Of a stretch of DNA of 64,000 nt, positions 1 through 12,383 are shown piece after piece. The translations under genes were made by a program, and so were the position numbers. Under the pieces are notes generated by a model that was given only the letters and a program-made list of their open reading frames with translations, was not told where the DNA came from and made no database searches. Origin of the DNA: Metopolophium dirhodum (taxonomy: Eukaryota > Arthropoda > Insecta > Hemiptera > Aphididae); assembly GCF_019925205.1 (NCBI RefSeq), contig NC_083568.1, positions 8,306,393 through 8,370,392 on the forward strand, given 5' to 3'. Numbering within the stretch: the stretch's first letter is position 1; each line of letters opens with the position of its first letter.

Positions 1-621
1 CGGCAACTTAGGCCATTATTGGGTGGTTTTTTAAACTGTGGGAACAGTAGTTGTAAACACGTGTGTGTAGTTTTGGCAGATTTTCAAGTGGGCACCCGTA
101 GGTATCGGCCATGCCCGGGTGGGGGATGGCGGAACTTGTTCAGCTCCACACACCGTGACGGGCATGGACTAATTGCGCCTAAAACAAAATTTGTATTTTA
201 GGGTCAGTCTACCAATTGCGCATGTGAAATACAACATCATGATTACCTTAAACTCAAAATCTTATTACTTTATGATTTAACCACCTATTATTTTATTTTA
301 GTTTAGACCTTAGGGTCAACACGTGACTTATGACTCATGAGTTAAGTGCTGCCCTTAATTCATGTGCGGTAAGTAGTGCTAAGGTAATAAAATTAACAGA
401 AATATTATAACCTATTATACAGAAAAACCAAAAATAAGAAACTTCACATAGTTTGTTTTAAGAAATTACGGGTCGACATTTTTACAGTCGGCATAAATTA
501 TATTTCAGTCACCAAATACTTGATCTCAACCCCCCGTAAAAATCGTATAACTCCGGTCGAGCATTTATTATATAATTATAACTGACTAATAAGTTTTCCT
601 TAGGTAGTGTAAAATGTATAA

Positions 622-731
622 GCGCAATTGGTCTATCGACCCTAAACATTTTAGAGCGCAATTGGTATATCAACCCTAATATGTTTAGAGCGCAATTGGT
701 ATATGAAAAGATAATTTTAAGCGCAATTGGT
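622..731. repeat. 34-bp tandem repeat (GCGCAATTGGT unit)
   Basis: The word GCGCAATTGGT starts at 622, 656, 690 and 721, so the spacing is 34, 34 and 31 bp, and the bases between are similar (TATATCAACCCTAA-like). Inverted relatives occur at about 168-221 (ACCAATTGCGC preceded by TTTTAGGGTCAG). The array therefore looks like a subterminal minisatellite of a transposon whose ends face each other, with the left arm near 150-221 and the right arm near 622-760. Confidence 0.75.
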
Positions 732-740
732 AAACTCCCA

Positions 741-855
741 CCGTGACTTGTCCGAAGAAAAATGCCGCCCGTGGACCGAAGTTTGAACCAGCGCCGGTGT
801 GCGTCACAACCGATGCCTTAGTCCGCTCGGCCACTCCGTCGCCCATACATATTTT
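741..855 (-). repeat. tRNA-derived SINE fragment
   Basis: Read on the minus strand, the segment has a good RNA polymerase III A box (TGGCCGAGCGGACTAAGG) and a degraded B box (GGTTCAAACTT) about 40 bases later. The head resembles tRNA-Ser/Leu (class II D-arm, GTGGCCGAG). It does not fold as an intact tRNA because the acceptor arms do not pair, so a SINE head or tRNA pseudogene is the better reading. A short reading frame across it is incidental. Confidence 0.55.
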
Positions 856-1562
856 CTTTTTGTACAAGAATGCTTATTTTTAAACATTTACGACTACCTC
901 ATGAGTCATGATTTTCATTATTAGCTTTTATTATACGTGAATATGTGATCCTTTTGTCGTATTGCAGGGCTACTCATGTTTATAATAATAATAATCAACT
1001 ATTAATCTATACATCAATGGTATATTGTACTTTAAGTTTATAAATATACACGATAATTCACCAAGCATGTTTAAATATTACTTTATAGGATCCTGTTTTC
1101 AAATACTTAGATTTTTGTATCATTTAAAAATTGTCGTGTGACAATACCAATTCCTATTTTCAAATGAAAATCACAACAAATTTTTTTTATTAGTTATCTC
1201 ATTTGAAAATAAAAGTTTGTTTCACCACAGAATGCTCTTTAAATGATATAAAAAATCTAAGTATTTGAAAAAAATTAGATTTTTTTATGCAACTATTGAA
1301 GATATATACTAAGATATATACTAAAAAATTCCAAACCTCAAAATTATTATTAAAAGAAAATATGGGGGTGAGCATGTTAGGTGAATAATCCTGCATATAA
1401 TATGTATGTATATTTTATTTTATTTTTATAAAAATATAAACGCCAATGAATATAAAATAACAAAACAATTAATGTACTATATTTTATTATTTTTTATAAT
1501 ATTTTGAACGATCCGCCATTACACTTACTATGAATGTTGCTCTATTAAATTTTCATTTTTAG

Positions 1563-4500
1563 GCTTACAATACAAAAATGCTTTTGGCTGATATAAATAA
1601 TCGATATTTAGATAAAACCACAAAGGAAGAGGTAAAAAAGAATATTTTTTTTTAACTACAACAATTATTGAATATTATCTAATTATAATACAAATGTTAT
1701 ACTTTTTTAGTTATACTTATTTTTTGATCAAATATATCAAAGTTCATTGGAATTTACTTCGTGCGATTTTTTCACATTACACCCTCATCTTATAACTAGT
1801 GTAAGTGTTAAATTATCTAATTTATTATAATTAATTTGTTGCCATTTATTGTTATGAACTTATTTAATAACAATATAATATATACAACATAAATTATTAA
1901 TTTCATACTATTGTCATAATTAATTAATTAAATAAAAATATTAAAATAGATAAAAATATGTATTTTATGTGAAATATCTATGATATTTTGGCGTTATTGT
2001 CTCGGCGTAAACAAATTTACTAGGTACCTACTTATTATAATATATTAAACATTTTATTTAACTATTTAGTTTTATCCTGTAGAAGAATGAATGTTTTAGT
2101 AAATAATGGTCGTATATGTATATAGAATATAATGTATATTTAATTATTCAAACTATGCTGTAGGTGGGTAAGTAGAAATTACTACAAAATATCTAGGTAA
2201 TAACAATGACGTGTAAAATGCACCTATATAATGAATAATAAAAAAAAAAAAAAAAGAAAAACGATTCTGAGCGAAAACGGTCAGTCAGCCTATGATATTA
2301 CCAAGTATATTGGATGATATTATTGTAAATAAAGAAATTTATACATAACCTATTTACGTGGAGCCTTGTTTTCAATTTTCAATCCTTAGCTATAAAAGTT
2401 GAACATTTTATACATTTTTAACTACAAAATAATTATTAAATTAAAAATTTGATAAATTTTGTCAACATTTGAACTTAAAATGCTTATAAAAAAAGTTGTG
2501 CCTATGTATTTTTAATATTTTTCAACTGCTATTAGAACGATATATCAGGAGCCTTATATTAAATTTTCACGCTTTTTTACCCAACAAATAAAATTTTATT
2601 CATATTTATAGAAAAAAAAACTAAAAAAAATTGAAAACTAACTATGTCAGTAAATAGCTCAAAAAGAGTCAAATTATTTTCAAAATTGTATCATGTATAG
2701 AAAATGCTAATACAAACATTCAGTGAAATTTTCAAGTATCTACAGTCATACGTTTTTTAATTACAACAAAATAAGAAAATCGTTACATGAGATATCGAGT
2801 GAATATCAAATGTTGTAAAAATATGAATTTCAAACGCTCATAAAAATTGAATTTGACTTTCTTGTAGACATTTTTTTTTTTGATAGAGGTAGAAAAAAAG
2901 CTTATGAATAATCTTGTATTACATTTTAAAATCTTAGATTTAAAAAGAAAAATTTTTATGAATTCTCAACTTTCGTGATTTTTCTGTATTTTGTCAAGAT
3001 TTGAACTTTAAATGCTTATAAATAAAAACTGTGACTAAGGATTTTTAATTTTTTTCATCTGCCTTTGAAACAATAACCTAGGAGCCTTCTATTAAATTTT
3101 CAAGCTTTTTTACCCAACAGATAAAATTTTATTGATATTTATAGAAAAAAAACTAAAAAAAATGAAAACTGAAAATGTCCGTAAACAGCTTAAAATAAGT
3201 TAAAATATTTGGAAAATGTTATGGTGTATAGAAAATGCTAATACATATAAACATTCAGTCAAAATTTCATGTACCCACGGTCATTTGTTTTAAAAAATCG
3301 ATTTTTTCTCGAAAACAGATTTTGCGTAAAAATTCCCGTTTTTCCTTAATTTTTCTCTTTTTTTTCACGTCGCGTTTGAAAACTACTGAGAAATTTACTT
3401 TTGACCCCACAAAGCACCAACTAGATTCACTTTCCTATCAGAAAAGTTACTGTTGAAGAAAATCCATGCTATTTTACTGTCCTAAAATGTGATGACAGAC
3501 ACAAAAAAAAATAAAAAAAAACTCATCATTGTAAAATCAATACATTCATCGCTTACCTCAGAATCTAAAAGCGTACAACAGAAACCATTAGTGTTGGCCA
3601 ACGATATCGATATCGTGGGTATTTTTCAATGATTTCGATATCGATATCTAAAAATAATTATCGAAAATATCGCAATATCGGTGTGATTAAACACTAAACT
3701 GAGTAAACAGTATAAAATTAAATTTAAAAAAAATATCTGTCAGATATAATAAAGATAAAAACGTAGATTATGATACGAGGCGATATTAATATGTTCCAAA
3801 GAAATAACCACCACACCAAACAATTTAATCTAAATTCAGTATCGGTTGTTAACTCCTGGTGAGACGTCGTAATTATTTTCGTAATTATTACGTTCGTTAT
3901 TAATTTTATTATTTATACAAATACAATGAGTGAAAACTTTAAATTAGTACCTACCGTTGTCTGGTGCTAGAAGTGATATATGGCAACATTTTGGTTTTAA
4001 AGTTAATGAAAAGGGGATTATATTAAATTTATACAAAATAATATATAATTGTTAATTAATAATTGATTTACACTCATAATATAATATTAAAACAATATGT
4101 ATTCTATACTTTTAATATACTTTCAATACACTCATAATATAATATGCATTCTATACTTTTAATGTTTTAAATTTTTAATATGCTTCGATATCGATATCGG
4201 TATTTTTCCGATATCGCAATACGATATCGGGGGAAAAAATACGATATCGATATTGAAAATTATATCGTTGGCCAACACTAGAAACCATCATAATATAATC
4301 ATAATCAAAATAAACCATTATAATGATTATTAACGAATGTCTTTCTTGATTTTCGGAAGCAGCTATAAGCAGTGTGTGTAATTTGCTATAACAATGTACA
4401 GCATAATGATGATAAATAAAAATAATAATATCATAATACTTACTATAATACTATACCTAAAATCTACCTATATTATTAAAAAAAAAAAACGTGAAGTAGT

Positions 4501-4633
4501 AACACGAAATGTATTTATTTAATTTGTGCATGAGTAGACAAATTAAAAAAATATACCTATTGTTTTTTTATGTTTTGTTTAGGCTTTGGCTACGGGAATA
4601 ACATATCTTGTTGTATTATTACGAATCGATTAA
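1563..4633 (+). CDS. Gustatory receptor 1 (partial, last three exons)
   Basis: These are the C-terminal exons of an insect gustatory receptor, a seven-transmembrane ligand-gated ion channel of taste neurons. Exons are 1563-1631 (23 codons, ending KTTKEE), 1711-1800 (30 codons, containing SLEFTSCDFFTLHPHLITS) and 4583-4633 (16 codons plus TAA). All introns are phase 0 with GT/AG borders, matching the three copies downstream exon for exon. The middle exon is the extracellular-loop/TM7 entry region and the last carries the Gr signature. Here the signature reads TYLVVLLRID instead of the family TYhhhhhQF, so Gln-Phe is replaced by Arg-Ile. The large first exon is not in the window and is presumed to lie to the left. 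The last intron (2.8 kb) has been filled by two transposon copies. Whether the gene is functional cannot be judged without the first exon. Confidence 0.8.
2262..3560 (-). repeat. Large dispersed repeat, copy A (inverted relative to copy B)
   Basis: AT-rich non-coding repeat inside the last intron of Gr1. It contains two diverged direct copies of a ~530-bp unit: GTATAGAAAATGCTAATAC recurs at about 2694 and 3225. The whole is the reverse complement of 54640-55830, which has the same internal duplication with nearly the same offset. The inner end carries CGATTCTGAGCGAAAAC, and the outer end (about 3500-3567, ATCAATACATTCATCGCT ... CTCAGAATC) recurs alone near 41011 and, weakly, near 36455. No protein is encoded; a non-autonomous transposon is likely. 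Confidence 0.7.
3589..4280. mobile_element. hAT-type MITE with perfect 8-bp target duplication
   Basis: Both ends read TAGTGTTGGCCAACGATAT (19 bp, perfect terminal inverted repeat), and the element is flanked on both sides by GAAACCAT (3581-3588 and 4281-4288), an exact 8-bp target-site duplication. An 8-bp duplication is the hallmark of the hAT superfamily. The 692-bp body encodes nothing and has both subterminal regions packed with CGATATCG words. It sits in the last intron of Gr1. Perfect ends and duplication suggest a fairly recent insertion. Confidence 0.93.
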
Positions 4634-5461
4634 ACAAAATAAATTGAAAATCACCAACGTCAGTTACTTTGTTTCTACACAACAATTGTATAGCAGTAAG
4701 CCGACGGAATGCAAAGAACTAATACAAATTTTAAAATACAATATTTCAACATTAAATTGTTTTATATACCTATTTATTTATAATTGATTCAATGTACTGT
4801 ATCAACATTTATTACATTCGAGTAAAATCATTACAAACGATATTCAATAAAGTTCACTATTGTATAACTGCAATCCGTGAATAGCTTTTAAACCCTGTAA
4901 GATTAATTATTTATGTTGAAACATTATATTTTCAGCGTTATTTTTTACATTATAAGAGTAAAAGTTAACATCTGAATTATGGTGTTGGACATAAATTAAT
5001 GAGTCATCAGTAAAGGTTACCGTGGAAGAGTAGGTACTTCGTTTCAGGGGTATCAGGTCAAATACTGAGTATAAAATGAAATTATCTCTTTCCCCAGGGT
5101 AATCATAATTCGCACAACATTGTCTAAATATAACGTAGATACACTTCAAAAATTATATAAAAAAAATATTATTATTATTGTTATTAATATTACGTAATTA
5201 TTATTGTTGTAATAAAGGTGCGTTTATTGTGTATATTATGTGTTATCAAAGTTTTTCTAATTAATAATAAATTAACAAACAACGCATATAGGTTAAAAAA
5301 ATTTAGTTACTATAATATTGTAATACCTATATTATACTGTGTAAAGACTAAAGAGTAAACAATATTGTTGTTTATGTTTTATTTTACCTCGGTGCCTTTA
5401 ATAATCATTCATATTTTAGGCCATTAGTGTGACTTTTACTTTTAAATAAAAATAATACAAG
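4634..5461. other. Intergenic spacer between Gr1 and Gr2
   Basis: AT-rich spacer after the stop of the first receptor. An 80-codon minus-strand frame at 4907-5149 has no recognisable motif and is not called. No polyadenylation or repeat structure stands out. Confidence 0.5.
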
Positions 5462-5491
5462 TATATAAGAGTGGTTGAACATAGATGGTCA
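5462..5491 (+). promoter_or_regulatory. Putative Gr2 core promoter (TATA + initiator)
   Basis: TATATAAGAG at 5462-5471 is followed by TCAGCT at 5489-5494, an arthropod initiator match whose A (5491) lies 29 bp from the TATA start. This would give a 5'UTR of only about 15 nt before the ATG at 5506. Spacing and motif quality are good but rest on motif matches alone. Confidence 0.45.
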
Positions 5492-5505
5492 GCTGGTAGT
5501 CTACG

Positions 5506-8500
5506 ATGTTTCGTATACTTCCTAAATGGCCAATTTTGTTTTGGAAATTTTTTAGTGTAATATCCATCGATTTCCGTTGCAATAAATGGCAAAACGTTTT
5601 TTCTGCCTTTTTAATAATATCATCTGTTTACAATTTCTACATGACACCTGCTGTCGTATGTACGCTGGACGACAGATGCGATGGTTCTCTATCCACCGTA
5701 ATAAAGGGGCTGTTCATAAGGGTGGTGTCCAGTACTTGTGTGATATCAAGACTAGTTATATTTCTTAAAGGCAATGAAATGTTAATACAGTACAAGAAAA
5801 ATGTAGAAAAATTTCACCTATTCAAACCGATGACCCGATTTGAAACGGAAATGTTGAAAAAAGTATCAACTCGAATCGTGATATTATGTTTGCTACTAAC
5901 TGTACCGGTAAATTCTTTTAGAGTGTGGAAGATGTCTTACAGATCGGATTTCACAATAGTGATATTTGTTTGTATGTACGTTCAGAACATGAGTATGTAT
6001 TGCGTGGAAACTCATTTTACCGTCTTGTGTTACATCCTCTACCAAAAGTTCGTCGGCATCAACAAAGATTTGATGGCGCTTAAAATCGACACGGTGGTGC
6101 GAAACAAATATCCGTTCATGTTGAGGGCGAGAGAAAAATGCGGGAAACCCATAAACACCGTCGACTACAACAGAGATATTCTGCAAACGCTGGCCGCAGG
6201 CCACTCGATGGCCTATTTCGTCGAGCAAATAAAAATCAAACACAGGTTGGCCCGCGAAGCAGTGAACAACCTGAACGATCTGTTTGGCGTCCAACTGGGA
6301 CTGTCCATGTGCTCGCTGTGTCTGTTCTCCATGTTCGACTTGTACTATCATATTCGCGGAATAATGAATCCATCCAAGTCTAATATACTAATATACGGCT
6401 GGATTTTGCAGTACAGCGTTCGGTTTGGATCCATTACAGTTCTAGCGCACCTAACATCGAAACAGGTGAATTGAAAATTCTCTTATCAAGGAAGGTTTGT
6501 GAGTGATAGGAGATCGTGGGCTTTTTTTAGGTTATTCACAACACGACAGTGTACTCGACATGATATTTTATATTTACACAAATTTCTTAAAAATTCCATT
6601 TTTTTCCGTGTGGTAATATACTTGTGTCGTCTCATGGTCATATTTTCTATTGGCATAATATATTTTCCATTTGGAAGATGGTATTTCTAGACCTAAGATA
6701 TACTAACATTTTGGATATCACCCAGATATTATACAATTGTGTTTGTAATATTTATGTAGGTAGTAACTAGTATTATACTATTATAATTTATAAGTACGTC
6801 ATACACATTAGTACATTACATCAGCATAAAGCGTAGGTATACGCATTATTTTATTATACTCCTCTTAAAGCTGAATCCTCAATGTCGTGAAATTTCAATT
6901 TTTCATTCCGGCGTTGGCGCTATCATAAAGTTAATTTTATCTGCACTCCACAATAGTCACTGTCGTTTTGAAAATAATATAATATATTTCAATAGTAAAA
7001 TTACGATCACGCGGCGTTTTAGATAGTCAATTTAGCTACATCACTGTCGTGGGTACAATTTTTGAATGTTTGAATTTTTCCGATGTCTCAAAATAATATT
7101 TTAATATTTAAAGAAAATAATAAATACATTTCAATAGTTTAATGATTAAAATCACATAACATTGGCAATTACTTAACAAATTTCGAGGTTACCGATAACT
7201 TATATACCCAAAATTTGAATTTTTCATACTGTACTTTATATTTTAATTCACAAAAAATATCACATGTCTGCAATTCGGTGAAGTGCATATCAAATTAATA
7301 GTTTTTCGGATTTATGCCTCCCTGTCCAAGTTTGTAGGCATATTTATAGGGCGTATAGATATCCACTTCGTGTGTACAGCGTGAATATAATATAGTTAGC
7401 AAGGTAGATGTTATAAAAATAAACTAATTATTTATATTTTGAAAATTTTAGTGTAAAAAATGAAATTTTGAAAAATGTTTGTAAATAAAAATAATGTACG
7501 AATGTGTTGAAAACAACATAATGCATAGCACACAGTCACACGAGTGCATAACGCAACCGCATTTATATTATGTTTTACAATCTTGGGTGGTAGTCTGTAT
7601 TTAATTAAAATATTAATAATACGTTTTAAATGCTAACATAATATAATATATTATATTATATATAGACGCAACATGAATTACACACTTTGAGTAAATCGCA
7701 TAATTAGAAGTCAATTTTAAAAACAATTATTTCGTTAAAGTATTTCAAAATACATCTTTATTTATGTTAAAACAATGAAAAATAATAAGTAACCTAAATA
7801 AAAAAAACAATGAAACATTTTTAATTTGTTATTATATTTATTTTTAATCTTGAGGAATTATCAGAAGGAAAAATGTTATAGAGAAAAAACATCCTCATTT
7901 TACATTTGCCCTATATTTTACCATTAAAATGTTTAATATTTGTTATAGGCACTAAAATCTAAAATACTCATTACGGACATAAGTAATCGTTATTTAGACA
8001 AGAATACAAAGGAAGAGGTATGCAAATTTGTTTCTATTCAAGATAAGACTTTAAAAATCAAACAACTATATTTTTACTTTCAGATACAATTGTTTCTTAA
8101 TCAAATGTGCAGTTGTGCGATTGAATTTACTGCTTGCGATTTCTTCACTTTAAATAATCATCTAATCACATCTGTATGTTAAGTATAATATTATATCGTA
8201 AGACAAAATTAATAATTTATTCATACTCCAGAAGAAAATACAGGGTACTATTTTAATCAGTGATTAGAGCAACGTAAAGGGAAGGAAGGTAACTTTTCAT
8301 TAAAAAAAAAAGCATTTCAGTGAGCCCTTTCTAATTTTTAAGACCATTAAATTATTAATTTATTTCACTACACAACCACACTGGTTGTTCATATTTTACA
8401 TAACCAAAATAGTGGAGTTCTTATATAAGTTAAACATTTTTTTTAGCCTCGGCAATAAGGGGACATTGGATTTGTGTGGGGGTTACGGTTGGTATGGTTG

Positions 8501-8832
8501 GATCTAGGATCTCGTGTTTTTATGTGGGGCAAGGGTTCATGACAAAGAACACTGGTATGGTCACCCATCCGGGAGCCTGCGACTCTGGACGATGATTGAC
8601 TGCATTAGTGACTGCGGTCAACCACCGCGCCACACCAGGCTCCAAGTTAATCATAATTTTTACTATTCCTACAACTCTATCACTTGGTATTAGGTATGAT
8701 GTTTATATTATGTTTGTTGTTTTAATTTTATTTTAAACGATTTATTATTAATGGTATTCATTTTATTTTTATTGTTCATAGGCAATTGCTGCTGCCACGA
8801 CATATCTCGTAATATTATTACAATTCAACTAG
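5506..8832 (+). CDS. Gustatory receptor 2
   Basis: Complete insect gustatory receptor of 389 residues, predicted to form a multi-pass taste-cell membrane channel with intracellular N-terminus. Exons are 5506-6465 (320 codons), 7949-8017, 8084-8173 and 8782-8832. Introns are all phase 0: CAG|GTGAAT, GAG|GTATGC and TCT|GTATGT donors. The first exon holds six hydrophobic segments, and LNDLFGVQLGLS before TM5/6 is a typical Gr feature. The last exon gives ATTYLVILLQFN, a good TYhhhhhQF signature. The start is the first ATG after a TATA/Inr pair. Relative to Gr3 and Gr4 it has a longer N-terminus and a different loop (RDILQTLAAGHSMAYFVEQ) before TM5. Cluster neighbours are its closest relatives here, consistent with tandem duplication. 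A minus-strand 5S-like SINE occupies the third intron. Ligand unknown. Confidence 0.92.
8514..8645 (-). repeat. 5S rRNA-like SINE, copy 1 (minus)
   Basis: Its reverse complement matches 35556-35662 over most of its length: GTGGCGCGGTGGTTGACCGC against GTGAAGCGCGGTGATTGGAC, a shared GCAGTCACTAAT, then GCAGGCTCCCGGATGGGTGA. GGATGGGTGACC followed by a CCTG-like block resembles box C of the 5S rRNA internal promoter, so a 5S-derived (SINE3-like) retroposon is suggested. It lies in the third intron of Gr2, opposite to the gene. Confidence 0.55.
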
Positions 8833-9916
8833 GCAAACTATTTTTAAATTTAATTTAAATTTGTCAAACTTTACAATAATACTTAACGTAATAATTCCAA
8901 ACAAATTCAATACATGTTTTGAAACAATGAATACCTATGAATGTTTATATTTTTTTAATATCTTTGGTTTTAATAAACTAATGCATTTTATTTAAATATA
9001 TTGTACATCGTTAAACTTAAGTAGAAATATTATACCATTTATTGTACCTAATCATTATATTTTATTTTAATATACCTCGATGGTTGGAAGGCCAATCAAT
9101 GGAGAGAACACGTATTTTAATAAATTAATAAACTAATATTTTAATATTTTAATTATACAATTACAAGTGGGAAATTATTTTTTAAATTAGTCTTTATGTT
9201 TCAAAGTTAATGAAGTCGAGGATTAAAATATTTTACCTGAATTGGTATTTTAAATGGTGGGTTAAGTTATGAACTTTTACATTGTTTGTACGTTACAAAA
9301 CAATAGTGGGTTCCAGACTACAACGAGGGTAACATGAATTGACTGGGACCGTTTGGCATTTACAATGATTATGAGATACTTCGTAGTTTGTGGCTTACAT
9401 CACTTGACCAATGACCATATAATGTTGTTATTGTGAGTTACAATGTTACATTATTCTTAAATGAGAAAAAATTTAATGCGTTGAAAAAATTTTTTTATGA
9501 TTACATTACTAGAAAAAAACGCGTATTTACAAGTTCATTATAAGTTGAAACCTTGATTTCGAAAAAGTTGAGAGTTACATCACTTGGCCTTTCCACCATC
9601 CTTTCTACCATATTTAATAAAACAGCAATACTTACAAGGAAATAAATTAATGTAAGTCTTAAATTATTTTAAACGTGTAAGTACTCCTTTAGTCGGTAAA
9701 CAATAACTAGTACAAGTACCTAGCAAACATAACACAACGAAAACGAACACATAAAGATACCTTACAAAAGTTAGTAATTAAATCAGACAGCTGTCCAATG
9801 TCCATTCATTTATTCACAGTCCATTGTTACGGTAATAGCCGAATCAGTCTTACAAAAAAAGCTTATGTGTACCTACCTGTAAAAACATTTTCTTTTTTTG
9901 CTCTTCTCAAGGGATA
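8833..9916. other. Spacer between Gr2 and Gr3
   Basis: 1.08 kb of AT-rich DNA with no gene. It presumably contains the Gr3 promoter, but no TATA box is obvious. CTTCTCAAG just before the Gr3 ATG could be a splice acceptor of a 5'UTR exon. Confidence 0.5.
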
Positions 9917-12383
9917 ATGTTCAATTTTTTTCACAATAAATTGCACAGCAACATCGGATTACTGATTTCTATGTTTGTGTTATTGTCGTGTGTTTATAAT
10001 TACATAGAAGCTCCAAATGTGATGTGCATACTTAATGTTTGTAAAAATTCGACGATTTCGACCATGGTGTCCATGTTTCCACGAGCTGTAGCCATCACAT
10101 GTATGATATCTAGAATCACGGTTATGTACAAAAACGTAAGTGTGATGGCTAAGTACAAGAAGAAAATCAAGGAATATGAAGTATACTATCCGATAACCGT
10201 TGACAAAGAAAATTCCCGACGTTTATTGATTATCGTCATCGTGTTTCTGTATTCCTTATTTATACTACCGGTTAACGTATACAGAATGTACTTGATTTGT
10301 TGTTATTATTATAAAAACACAAAAATAATAATATACATTTCACTGATGTACATACAAAATGCGAGCATGTCTATGACGGAAATACAGTTTCTGGTGTATT
10401 GTTTCGGACTGTATGCAAAATTTAAATCGATCAACGAAGACATGTCCACGATAAAGTCAAAAACTATTTCGATAAATAGATACCCGTTTGTACTAAAATC
10501 CGAAGAACACAAAAGCGTCGAAGTGTATCCATCAGTCCGCAGTATTGAGCTACTTAAGATGAGACATCAATTTGTCTGCGAGTCAGTTAGTGATCTGAAC
10601 GAAATATACAGCATTCAATTGGGAATGTCTATATCTGTTTTGTTTATAATGTTATTGTTCGATATCTACGAAGTCGTAACCAATGAATTGGTCAAAACAA
10701 AATCGCTTCTTCTACTGTATGGATGGCTGACACAGTATATATTCAGATTTGTTGTAGTTATACTGATGTCACATATAACGACGAAACAGGTAAATTGACG
10801 ATTTAACGAAATACAATAAATTTTAACGTTTGACATTAATATTATAAAAAATACCTTTCAAATAGTTAGCGAACGATAGAATAAAAAATAAGTAAAATTA
10901 AAAGTTTCTTTAAACGTTTAAAATAATATTTCAAACATATTCTTATACAATATAAGTATTATAGATAACATAATATAAATAATGGGTAACTATAATAAAA
11001 AGTATCAAGTACGTTATTATCGTTTTGCCAATATATACCTGTATGAAATTAAACTAAATTATTAGGCATAAAGCATACATTTTTTTCTGGTATAATTAGC
11101 AGGATACTACTTGTAGGTAGTGTTGTACTCAGGGGCGTCATTTCAACTTTTTGAAAGGTATGTTAACAACTAGGAAGGCCAACAATATTTTCAGTGGGCT
11201 AATATATTATATTGTACTATAGAGCTATTACAAAAAAAATGTTTTTGTCGCTACACTTCATAATTTGAATCTCTATATTTTCCATGTAATAACTCAATAT
11301 ATTATGAATATTATACTAAGTTACTACTTAAATAATTTAGACTTAAAGGACTCGTGTGGAAGACCAGAAATTCTAAATTATATTATAAGTACATAAATAG
11401 TGTATATAAAACAAATCCTGAAATTCTCAATCACACATAAAATATTTAATATAAACCAAACATTATTATATTTAATTTAAATAATTTAATAATATAACAC
11501 ACCCGTATTTGCTGATACTTGAGATCAACTAAAAAAAAGAAGATTATTTTTTGCCTGGTGCAGAAAAATAGTTAGGTCAAAGTACAATGTTCATAAACTT
11601 TAGGTACCTATGCATATAGCTTTACCCTGCAACGCCTTAAATGAAGCCACTGAACTTATTGTACTCGTGTAGAATGTTTTATTTAATACTTATATATGAA
11701 TACCTAATTGTACCTAATTTTAGGGGCACAGAACCAAATTGCTTATTACCGATATACATAATCGTAATTTAGATAGCAGAACAAAAGAAGAGGTAACATT
11801 GCTTTGTAATAATAATAGACTTTTTTATTTGTAAAGTTTTTATTTTATTTTTTAGTTGCGACTGTTTTTGAATCAAGTATGTAATCATTCAATGGAATTT
11901 ACAACCTTTGACTTTTTGACCCTAAATACACATCTCATCACTTCTGTAAGTTTACTAATGCTAAATTATTTTATTTTAAGTGTTATTTCAATACATTTTT
12001 AATGTAATATAACGACTAAATCATTATTTTGTTTTATAAACTAAAGAATAGTCTATTATTTTAGTTTAATGTAATTTTAGGTATCTGAACAGTAAATTTG
12101 TGTATTTTATTTGTAGTAGGTACCTAACGTCATATAAACTATAAATTATATCCATGTTAAAGTTTAATAATGATTAATGGCAATATAAAAATGTCATGTA
12201 ATATAATGTTACCTAAGTCGTAACGAATATAATACATGTATACCCTACCTATATGTAACATTGAAACATAAACTAATTTAAAGCGTCTAACTTAATTTAA
12301 GTTTCTAATAAATGCATATTTTTCTTTTTCAGGCTATAGTCGCGGGTACGACTTATATCGTTATATTATTACAGTTCCATTAA
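9917..12383 (+). CDS. Gustatory receptor 3
   Basis: Complete 360-residue insect gustatory receptor (taste-neuron ion channel). Exons are 9917-10789 (291 codons), 11724-11792 (23), 11856-11945 (30) and 12333-12383 (16 plus TAA), all phase 0. The first exon carries the repeated family pattern APNVMCIL...CKNST near TM2, the VNVYRMYLI stretch, and LNEIYSIQLGMS before the last helices. The final exon ends AGTTYIVILLQFH, an intact signature. It is most like Gr4: both have RxxELLxMxHQFV and similar TM segments, and only 388 bp separates them, so the two look like a recent duplication pair. Intron 1 (0.93 kb) holds a possible MITE. Start is the ATG at 9917; no nearer in-frame upstream ATG was seen. 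Ligand unknown. Confidence 0.92.
11130..11652. mobile_element. Candidate MITE in Gr3 intron 1
   Basis: CAGGGGCGTCATTTCAAC at 11130 and the reverse complement of the right end (CAGTGGCTTCATTTAAGG, ending 11652) form imperfect inverted termini. The CAGGGGCG start is hAT-like. Possible target duplication GTTGTACT/ATTGTACT sits a few bases off the right end, so the exact boundary is uncertain. Confidence 0.45.

Larger units (their letters stand above)
1..1562. other. Repeat-rich DNA upstream of the first Gr exons
   Basis: No coding exon is seen here. The stretch holds a partial inverted-repeat element, a 34-bp minisatellite and a tRNA-derived SINE, listed separately. If the first large exon of the neighbouring receptor gene exists, it should lie just left of the window, because the equivalent first introns of the other copies are 0.9 to 1.5 kb long. 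Confidence 0.6.

Noticed and set aside
685..867. 60-codon minus-strand frame
   Set aside because: Runs through a tRNA-derived SINE head with A and B boxes.
4907..5149. 80-codon minus-strand frame between Gr1 and Gr2
   Set aside because: No motif, no start context and no splice partners found; length is not remarkable.
5896..6351. 151-codon minus-strand frame opposite Gr2
   Set aside because: It is the antisense shadow of the receptor first exon, which has intact family motifs.
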